From Naematelia aurantialba (lineage: Eukaryota > Basidiomycota > Tremellomycetes > Tremellales > Naemateliaceae): a stretch of 64,000 bases of DNA. Numbering within the stretch: position 1 is the first letter of the stretch; each line of letters opens with the position of its first letter. Of the stretch, positions 55,753 to 64,000 are shown piece after piece. The position numbers and the translations under genes are program-made. The notes under the pieces were generated by a model that was not told where the DNA came from, made no database searches, and saw only the letters and a list, made by a program, of their open reading frames with translations. The stretch covers positions 1,984,001 through 2,048,000 of the forward strand of contig JAKFAO010000003.1 of the NCBI GenBank assembly GCA_021527695.1, written 5' to 3'.

Positions 55753-58700
55753 ATGCCCACCGAATCCCAACTCCGTGACACCAATCGACCGTACAGCCCA
55801 ACTCAAAGCGTCACTAGTGTCCACGCCGACGCAGCCCAGCATGATCTCGACGACCTCCATCTCGAACCGCCTTCTTCCCTTGCCAATCCGCGGCCGGGAA
55901 AGAAGTCGCCCCGTCTGTCAGCAAAGAAGGTGACCAAGCCACCCAAGGGCAAGTGGAAGCGCCTACGCGTGCCGGAAATCAACAATGGCGGATGGTCAGT
56001 CTCTTTCCTGACCCCCCAGTTCCTCCCATCGTTCCATTGCTGCAGTTCGCACGTGTGAGAGTGAACGAAGTGAAAGAGGACTGACAGCAACAGCTACCTC
56101 TTGGACTTGCCGGAGGACGTTTTGCAGGCGTTGCTGAGCAGACTTCCGCCTCGCGCGCTAAAAGCCCTGTCTGCAACATGCAAGCTCCTGCACCACGAGC
56201 TGCAAAGCGAGACGATATGGAGGCACAGCTATGTCAATCGTTTCTTCTACTACGGCGCAGCGCGCATCGACGCCGTCAAGCGCGAAGTCGAGGTGCTCGT
56301 CCAGCCCTGCCGTGGTAGTGGCAGCGGGAGTAATGGCGGGCATAGCTGGCGCCGTGAAGCGCTGACCAGGGAGAGCATGATCGAGTACGTCGCCCTCTAG
56401 AAACTCGACGCCCAACGGATTGAGCACGCTGACAGGCTCCGCGCAGGCGATGGCTCGATTCCAAGTCTACCATGATCACTCATCATCCGCCCGTCGGCCG
56501 CATTGACGCTCTATCGCTCGCGTACCCACCTTACCTTACTTCTGGGCCGAAGAAGCTCGTCGTTGGCAAGACCCACCAGACGCCTGCGCCACCGACGCCA
56601 GTCGCCCCTCCAGCAGTCGAGAGTCCGGGCGCATCTTCTGGGCCTCCTGCCACCCCGACGGTCAAGATGACCCATCGGCAGAAGTACGAAGCGCTCCTGG
56701 CGGCGACAACCAGACCTCCACCCTACATACTCAGTGCTGGCCTCGCTACATCTGGCGTCGTCCGCAGCGACCCAATCAGCGGCAAGGTGTCAAAAGGGTT
56801 CTGGGGCCCGTTCAATAATGGTTAGCTAGACCTGTGGCTGCTAGTGCTGATGCCACCAGCCAACTTCCACCTTCGACCCGCAGCGGACGTCGCGACTGTC
56901 ACCACCTCCATCCATCTCCCCTCCAGGGCTCAGACACATGCCTTGTGGGGCTTGAGTAACGGTCTCTGCGTTCATACCACCATGATCAACAAGCCGCATA
57001 TGACCCATGGCGGCCGTGCGTCCTCTGTGAACGTGGCATGCGACTCTGTCGACGCACACGAGGCACCCATCTCAGAGATCTGGGCTCCCAGTGGAGAGAT
57101 CGGCCGATGGGTGACAGCAGGGCAAGATGGCCATGTCAAATATTGGAAGTATACTGCACCGGTGACTGCGCCAAAGCCAGGCAAGAAGAGCCCAGGAGTC
57201 GAGTCGGTGCCGGGGCGGATTGATTGTTTGTTCACATCGGAGACTGCTATACCATTTGCGAACCGCTCAGACGCCGTTAAGCGGCGGCAGAATGGCGCAC
57301 CGGACCCTATCATCCTCGCTCGGTGCGATATGGTTCACGACGTGGTTTGTGGGGTGACTGTCGATGGGGATCTGCGCGTCTGGCTAGATATCACTGGCCG
57401 GGTGCCTAGGGAAGTGAGAATCGACGTCGGTTCGGAAGAGGAGGAAGGCGGAGTCACCACACTGGAACTGGATGTCCGGAACGGTCTTGCGTCGATACTC
57501 GTTCATCATCGGCGCAGTCCCCACTTTACGCGCTGGAAAATCGACTTGACAACCGCGGCAATCAGCCACACTTTGTACACCACGACTCACGGCTCGGCTC
57601 TGTCCATCGTCCAAGCGCACCTTTACTCGGCAGTGGCGATTTCGCAACCTGCACAACCTATCTCGCTTTTATCGCCTGGGGCGTCGGCGGGCACCCCTCC
57701 ACCGCTGACGCTTGGTCTTGACGATTCGCGGTACGGCCGATTTGTGGTGGCCGGAGATGTGGATGGTGTGGCTTGGATCTGGCCATGGGACAGCCATGCA
57801 ACATCTGGCTCTGCAACTATTGAGCCAATGAGGGCGTGGCAGGCGACGAGTCGCGGCATTACCGCTTTGGAGTACCACTGTGGCTTGGTTGCTGTCGCGT
57901 CGTATGTCTCCTAACTGTCTCACGTGGCTTTGCTGCATTGCACATCTTACCTCGGAGCTAATCAGACAGGTACGACGGGACGATGAAGGTCTTTGACCCA
58001 CTCCCGTCTCCTCCGGAACTTGTCCGGACGTTTCACACAAGCATGTTTTCGCGGCTCTCGCCGGCTGAGCAAGCTACCGCGGCCAGCGGCGAGAGCAATG
58101 CGAAGAACTACACGCCGAACCAAATTCTGCTAGAGGAGGATTTGGTCGTAGCGAGCGTGGGGCACAAGGTCGTGGCTTGGCGGGCGGGGTTGGCGAAGGG
58201 GAGAGATAGAGGTTCGCAGACGGGCAAGGGGCTGTCAAGTGGGGATAGAAGGAGAAGCGGGCCCGGGAGGTCCGATGCCAAGGGAGAAGCACGGCTGGGT
58301 GAGTACTGGTATGGATGCTCGTGCCCTTTGCTGTCTGCTTTTGACTTTTCCGCGAAGCTTGGCCATTTCCGTACTTTCTACTGTCCTAACCTGTCCATTC
58401 CGTATTGCCTTGTATCCTCACCTTGTCATGCGCCGTGCGCCTCCCGTGTCCGCTTCCAACTTGTTACTCCACTCGTTACTGCCTGCCTCAGCTTGTGCCT
58501 GTAAGCAGCGAGCAGCACTGATCACGACAGATGTGCGCAAGCTGCATGCCGAAGCAGCAGACGACCACGACGAGCTATTTGCCCCGCATACGCCGAGCCG
58601 GACGGAGCGGCAGCAGCTGGCGGCAATGGACCAGCTCGGTCTGGAGGATGGGGATGATGCGCTGCAGTATGCGCTTATGATTTCGATGGAGCAGGCGCAG

Positions 58701-59060
58701 GGCCAGCCGAGTATAGAGAGGCGGCGCGCGTCGTCAGGGATCGCTCGCGGGTTGGCGGTCGGTGCGGGTGGGGCACCGGTGGGAATCGGGACAGGTCCTG
58801 ATGACGAGGAGGGTGTTGGTGTTGATAATGGTGTTGGTGTTGGTGCTGAAGATGGTGTTGGTGACGGTGGCGTCGGTGTTGACGGTGGCGTCGGTGGTGA
58901 TGAGGATAGCGCCGGTGTTGATGATGAGGATGGCGTCGACGATGATGGCGTCGAGGAAGCGATTCGTGCCGTCGAGGCGTTCAAGCGGCGCGAGGCGGAT
59001 GAGCTGGAAGCTGCGATGGAGCTGATCCAGCGGTCTGAGAGGCAGGCCGGGGGAGGTTAG
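55753..59060 (+). CDS. F-box / WD40 / UIM protein (Ufo1/Pof10-like)
   Basis: The start at 55753 gives MPTESQLRDTNRPYSPTQSV. An F-box follows the first intron: LLDLPEDVLQALLSRLPPRA then LKALSATCKLLHHELQSETI. WD40-type segments then include GRWVTAGQDGHVKYWKY, VVCGVTVDGDLRVWLD, FVVAGDVDGVAWIWPWDS and ASYDGTMKVFDPLP, enough for a propeller. Near the C-terminus, DDALQYALMISMEQAQ matches a ubiquitin-interacting motif. F-box proteins recruit substrates to SCF ubiquitin ligases. The combination of F-box, WD repeats and C-terminal UIM is that of yeast Ufo1 and fission yeast Pof10. A Gly/Val/Asp-rich repeat (58800-58960) lies after the UIM. About five introns. Confidence 0.85.
58800..58965 (+). repeat. 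Coding GTTGGTGTTGATG-type repeat in the F-box protein
   Basis: Imperfect 6-12-bp units encode a Gly-Val-Asp rich tract between the UIM and the C-terminal helix. Confidence 0.75.
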
Positions 59061-59523
59061 AGCTGCGACTAGCTTGCATGGGAGTCCTAGATCCGGCGAT
59101 GACTCGAGTCGGTGCATAACAACGAATAAATGGATTTGCGCGTCCGGGACGCTGGTGGTGCCGGAGTCCGTACGGTCGCTGCCGCTATATCTGCACCTGG
59201 GAGCGCCTGTACGCCTGTACCGTGAACAATGAGATGTTTGACGATACCGTCAACAACGATGCCGTGAACAGAATTGTGGAACAATACCGTGTTTTATATC
59301 GCGGCTGTACCGACGTGGAGCAGCATGGGTAGCGTGCAAAAGCAGTGCGAGAGCTGGCCTGTTTCGTGCTGTGAGTGACACCGTGCATAGGTGACAGCGA
59401 CAGCCAGTGACGTGACGTGACAGTGAAGTGACAGTGACAGTGAAGTGACAGTGACAGTAAGTGACAGAGACAGTGACGTGACAATCAAGTAACCGTCGCA
59501 GTCGCAGTAGTAACAAATATGCA
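59061..59523. repeat. Convergent 3' region with GTGACA repeats
   Basis: About 59380-59480 is a (GTGACA)n / AAGTGACAGTGACAGT array between the convergent F-box and GatB genes. A CGTGAACAATGA/CGTGAACAGAAT-type repeat lies at 59220-59290. No gene. Confidence 0.7.
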
Positions 59524-62500
59524 TCACTGGCGAGCCAGCATGCCCAGCAACACCTCCCTGGCGCGCTTTGCGTCTGCGCGCCCCTTGGACACAGCCATGA
59601 CCTCGCCAATCAGCCGCGCTACGACGCTGACCTTGCCCGCCCTCACCGCGTCTGCCGCCGACGGCACCGCCTCGATCGCGACGCGACACCACGTCTCCAG
59701 GTCTGCTGGCGTGGGCGGCTGCAGGCCGAGCTCGGATAAGAGCTGGGCGAGCGTCGGCGTCGGTGTCGGCGTCGATGTCGGTGTCGGTGTTGGCGTCGGC
59801 GTCGATGTCGGGCGCCGAGTGTGCGGATGTGGGTGGAGGGCGGTGATGTGTGCGAGTAGGGTCTTGGCCGTGCTCCCTGTCGAGTGTCAGCGCCGCCGCC
59901 CTGCATCGAAGCTGTCGGAAGAGGTAGGACAAGCTGCGAGCTGGATCGGCTTTCGTCGGACGGCAAACGTCAAGCGTCCACGTCCACATCCACGTCCACG
60001 CCAAAGAAGCACGCCCGGTCAATTGGGGTTCTCGACGCAGCAGAAAGCGGAAACACTGGACCACGCCATCCAAGCACCATTCGACCCGACCTACCTGACA
60101 CGGAGCCGTCCTCCACGCCCAGCGCAATCTCCCGCATAAGTGGCGCCGGGACGACCTGCGGCGACCACACCTTGCCGAGCTTGTACAGCCCGCCCAGGGT
60201 GTCGTGTACGATCCTGCAGCTCGTCAGCGGGCCGAACTGAGTGGGGGGCAGTTCGTGGCGAGGTTCGAGACATAGGATACCTGGACGGGTGCGGGACATC
60301 AATGCCGAGGGAAGGATGTCACCGCCGAGGGAAGGACGTCACCGCCGGGGGAAGGGTGTCACCGTCCGAGAGACAAAGGGATGGAGACCAAAGGGAGATG
60401 GCAGACAACACACAAGTTGAGCACTCGCCGCGCAAGACTCGGGCTGCTGGACCCCGCTAGCACTTCTTCAAAGTACGCGGCTCCAGCGGCGTGAAAGTCG
60501 TCTAGCGCAATCAGCGTGTCGAGCTCTTTCCGTGCCAGGTTGTGGGTGGACCGTAATCGCGCGCTGGTCTCCCACGGCATCTCGGGCAGCGAGGCGCAGA
60601 GCCGCTCCAGGTATGCCTGGAGACGTTAGTTATGACCAGAGGACAGGCACGGGACGGGTGTCGGGGCAGGGACGAGTATAGGGACAGGAGAGGGACACAG
60701 GACAGGAACGACAGATACACATTACGGAGACTAGTCGACGACAAGTCACTCGAGGGAGAAACGGAAGCAACAAAGAATCGAGGAAGAGATACCATAAAGC
60801 AGAGGAACACAACAGATCCAGGCAGGAACACCACATAACGGAGCGGAACCGCAACATGCAGCAGCAGAAACGCACCGGCGCAATGACCAGAGCCGGCAAG
60901 TTGCTATCGGGCATGTACCGATAGTCCTCGGCATCCTCTTTCGTTCTCAGCGCATACGTCTGCCCGGTTATCTCGTTCATCCCTCGTGTCTCGCGTTTCA
61001 GCGGCACAGAGCTGGTCGTGTAATGTGCAATGTGGCGTTTCCGCTCGCATTCTGAGATTGTCAGCCCCGACCAGCCCCGACCAGTTGCCGTCAGTCAACG
61101 ACGAAGATGACATGAAATGAATAAATGTAGGACGCTCGGCGGGAAAGAGAGGCGCATGATGGGTCACTCCAAAGCACATGATGGGGCTACTCCAACAGCA
61201 CCGGTGAATACTCCAGACCGCTCATGGAGATTTCAACCACAACGAGAGACTCCAAAACACGATCGGATACCGAAGAGGTCAGAGCGGACTGACCAATGGC
61301 CTGCTGTAAGAACCTGACCGAGTTGAGGTTCTTGATCTCGCATCGAGTCCCGAATGGCTCGCCCGTGCGGTTGACGGACACGTTTGCGTCGACACGCAGG
61401 TTTCCCTGTCGCCCGATCAGTTTGTAACGCCACGACGACTTGTTTCAACGCCGCGATGACCAGTCCATGTGACAAGCACGACGACCAGATCGTGTGACCG
61501 AACACGCCGCGACCCACCTTTTCCATATCGCCGTCGCCACTCCCGAGCCGCCGTAGTAGAGCTTGCATCTTGCGTACAAATGCCCCTGCCTCTTCTGCAG
61601 ACCTGTCTTTGTTAGTCGTGTTAGAGATCGGAGCAAGGAGAGGATGTAGAGCTAGTACAAGGGCAAGTAGAAGTGGAACAAGTAACATAAGTGGAACAGG
61701 TCGAATGAGTGGACAAGTCGAATGAGTCGACCAAGTGGACAAGTCGAACAAGTGGAATTGTGGAGGTGCAACCCACCTCATATCGGGATCCGTGACAATC
61801 TCCATCAGACCCGTCCCCGCGCGATTGAGATCCACAAGCCGGTCTCCTCCCACCTGCTGGCTCTTGGCCGTATCCTGTCTCCATCAGCGCTACACGATGC
61901 AAACAGGACGGCACTCGCCTGCTCGATCTGGAGCTGCTGGATCCCCACTTTCAGACTCCGCGATGCCCCGTATTCTCCAGCCGAGAGCGAGAGGGTCCCT
62001 GCACGTGCTATTGGATCTGCTGGATTCAGCTGCGCCCATTGCCGATAAGGTGGGGGGAGTGATCCAGGACACAGATCCATCCGCCACATTCCGATAAGGT
62101 GGGTGCGTGATCCAGGACACAGATCCAAGGGCCACCACATGGCAGATAAGGTGGGAATGTGATCCGATGACGAGCCAAAAGACGAGCCAGAAGGCGATCC
62201 GCAGCAGGAGACGCGAGGAGCAACATACTGTAGTGTTGTGTAATCTGGTAGGATGCCGGGATATCATGGTAAAAGTAGTGTTTCCGGTCGAATGTCGACC
62301 GCGGGTTCTACCGGCTCAGCCACACACTCAGACGCCAGGCCCAAGACGACAGACATACGATCGTGCATTGCAGCACGAGGGCCGTGAGAATCGACAGACG
62401 CACCGCCCCTAGATCGAGCACCTGCAGCGTCACCCTCGACCTCGACCTCGGCGAGTTTTGTCACCACGGCGGACATACAGGAAGCGCGCCAGGAAAGGCG

Positions 62501-62814
62501 GCATCGAACAGCGCGACATGCGTGTTCACCGCTGCATTGTACGACAGCTTTGCATCTGATCTCCCCAGATTAGCTCTTCTGGCCACCTTCGACGGGGGAG
62601 GCAGCGCACCCGAAAAGAGTTTACGTCTCGTGCGTAGTTGGGCGTGAATCTCCAGCCCGATCACCGTCTCCCAGCCGTCCTCTGCTGCACCCGTGCTCGC
62701 GGTCTGACCCGCAGCTGCGGCCGTAGCCGTGGCATATCCCCGCTGCTGGGCCGCTCCGTGACATGCTCTGCACAGTCTGCCGGCTGCTGCTGCTCGAGCA
62801 TTCCACCTGGACAT
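59524..62814 (-). CDS. GatB (PET112): Mitochondrial glutamyl-tRNA(Gln) amidotransferase subunit B
   Basis: The start at 62814 gives an Arg/Ala-rich presequence ([20 protein letters not shown]). Motifs of GatB in order: [100 protein letters not shown], and a C-terminal YqeY-like segment ending [15 protein letters not shown]. The GatCAB complex converts Glu-tRNA(Gln) to Gln-tRNA(Gln) in mitochondria. The C-terminal part carries a Thr-Pro repeat ([15 protein letters not shown]) from a hexamer repeat at 59755-59815. Many introns, several containing minisatellites (60304-60363, 61650-61760, 62042-62150), make exon limits approximate. Confidence 0.9.
60304..60363. repeat. 20-bp minisatellite, 3 units, within GatB
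   Basis: Three contiguous units of gccgagggaaggatgtcacc with few changes, in an intron of GatB. Confidence 0.9.
61650..61762. repeat. Imperfect AAGTGGAACAAGTCGAATG repeat in a GatB intron
   Basis: Units of about 9-26 bp (gtggaacaagt, gtcgaatgagt, gtggacaagt) fill the intron before the exon encoding [10 protein letters not shown]. Confidence 0.7.
62042..62150. repeat. ~49-bp direct repeat in a GatB intron
   Basis: Two full units and one partial unit share gataaggtggg and gtgatccaggacacagatcc. Confidence 0.8.
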
Positions 62815-63264
62815 GGGAGCGATGCGACTTCCGCCGTGTTGCGGTCTCGTAGTTGGTGTGCTCCGGAGGGGAGGAACATGAAACGACAATGCCCGACACA
62901 CGTGCATGCCACGTGCCATCTCCGTGACTCCCGGGTCATCCGCCAATTAGCGTTATCGCCACGTTCCGACTTGTCCCGCGATATGAATCCTAAATCTTGG
63001 GCCACGCGGTTAATGGAGCTGCAAGGGGAATTCTTTTGGTTGCTCTTGTCCCTCTGGTCGAGTAAACATCTGTCGAGCTTGGGACCGTCGTGCTCTCATC
63101 TCTCTTCCCCCTACTCTCCCCGACTCCCGCTGCCATCTGCAGCTCATACGCATTTATTGTCCCGCTGCGGGGAGATCCCCCCCCCCCCAAAGGAAAGAAT
63201 AGAAAGACAGAAAACCGGGGGCCGAGCGGAAGGAAAGCAAGGGAAGGAAGGAAAGAAAGAAAGA
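62815..63264. promoter_or_regulatory. Divergent promoter GatB / alcohol dehydrogenase
   Basis: No gene. A polypurine tract (about 63185-63262, gaaaggaaagaa-type) directly precedes the first dehydrogenase ATG, and a run of C bases lies at about 63180-63188. A CACGTG core (gccacgtgcc) is at about 62910, ~95 bp upstream of GatB. Confidence 0.4.
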
Positions 63265-64000
63265 ATGATTCGCGGTATCTGCCGAGGTCCCGTGGCGTTT
63301 GCACCGAGTTTAACCGCCTCGGCGCCGTCGAGAAGCTACCACGTCGCCCTCGTCGCCCCTCGTCTTTCCTATCCATATAAGTATCACCACCCAGGGTGTG
63401 TCTCTCACCGTCATCCTACCACCTACTACTACTACAACCACAACCACACAACCACCACCACAACCAAAAGACTCTTTTCCTCCACCACCCCTAGAATGTC
63501 CGTGCTCGCCAACGAAGTCATCCCCAAGACCCAAACCGCAGCAGTCATCCCCGCCCCGGGGGCCGACCTCGAAGTCCGTACCTCGCACCCCGTCAGACAG
63601 CCATCCGAACTCAAGCCAGGCGAATGTCTCGTCAAGATCTCGCACACGGGCGTATGCCACACCGACCTGCACGCAAAGTCGGGCGACTGGCCCGTCAAGC
63701 CCACCCACCCGCTTATCGGCGGTCATGAAGGCGTCGGCATCATCGTCGCCATCGGTGATCACACGGTCGGATCCCCCGTCAAGCTCGGCGACCGTGTCGG
63801 CATCAAGTGGCTGGCAAACAGCTGTCTCGACTGCGAGTTCTGCCGCCGCGGCTTTGAGATGAGTGCGTAGTTGATTCTACTAGATTGGCATTCCATGGGA
63901 TCCACTCCACGTGTGCTCCACTCCACCCATTCTGATTCTCTTCAACTGTCCTATACCTGAACCGGCGCTAACCCTCCTCTCAGACTGCCCCAGCTGCAAG
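63265..64000 (+). CDS. Zinc-dependent alcohol dehydrogenase (3' end outside the window)
   Basis: Exon 63265-63862, intron, then exon from 63984 continuing past the window edge. The second ATG (63496) starts the family's normal N-terminus (MSVLANEVIPKTQ). The catalytic-zinc motif CHTDLHAKSGDWP, the conserved HPLIGGHEGVG and the structural-zinc loop start (CLDCEFCRRGFEMNCPSCK) identify a yeast ADH1-type enzyme that interconverts ethanol and acetaldehyde. The 77-residue extension from the first ATG is basic and has Tyr/His/Thr-rich runs; it could be a mitochondrial presequence (as in ADH3) or a 5' UTR read as coding. Confidence 0.9.

Overview
This window is from a GC-rich, intron-dense fungal chromosome, most likely a basidiomycete yeast of the Tremellomycetes (Cryptococcus or Trichosporon type). 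The evidence is many short GT-AG introns (about 35-100 nt), closely packed genes on both strands, typical fungal proteins (PIL1 eisosome protein, HbrB/Bit61 TORC2 subunit, fungal laccase-like oxidase, C1-THF synthase), and a non-LTR retrotransposon resembling the telomere-linked Cnl1/CRE-type elements known in this group. No rRNA, tRNA or CRISPR array was recognised. Gene models were hand-spliced from conserved protein motifs. Start and end coordinates are outer CDS limits, and exon limits are given only where I could fix them.

Left end (1-6.0 kb): two head-to-tail copies of a single-ORF non-LTR retrotransposon, unit length 3535 bp. They are followed by about 0.8 kb of older, inverted and reshuffled fragments of the same family. 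This looks subtelomeric, although no telomere repeat is visible.

From 6.2 to 27.3 kb: SAP-domain/acinus-like RNA-binding protein (+), PAF-acetylhydrolase-like lipase (-), TORC2 subunit HbrB/Bit61 (+), TRAPP subunit Bet3 (-), a 1.7 kb stretch without a gene, Xaa-Pro aminopeptidase (+), a leucine-rich-repeat protein (-), mitochondrial ribosomal protein bL9m (+) and a PTC7-type PP2C phosphatase (+).

From 27.5 to 47.3 kb: secreted multicopper oxidase (-) with a decayed second oxidase tail beside its 5' end, HP1-like chromo/chromoshadow protein (-), a BYE1-like PHD-TFIIS(M)-SPOC protein (-), trifunctional C1-THF synthase with a possible mitochondrial presequence (-), GPI transamidase subunit GPI16/PIG-T (-), chaperonin subunit CCT4 (+) and a D-2-hydroxyacid dehydrogenase (-).

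From 47.3 to 64 kb: a 1.5 kb gene-free block containing several minisatellites, a Gly/Met-rich protein of unknown function (-), PIL1-family eisosome protein (+), SCAMP (-), an F-box/WD40/UIM protein of the Ufo1/Pof10 type (+), mitochondrial GatB (-) and the 5' end of a zinc alcohol dehydrogenase (+), cut by the window edge.

The genes are mostly unrelated housekeeping functions, so no operon-like or biosynthetic cluster is apparent. The most unusual features are the tandem retrotransposon, whose complete ORF can only obtain a start codon from its upstream neighbour, the inverted element mosaic beside it, and the very high density of unrelated minisatellites in introns and gene ends.
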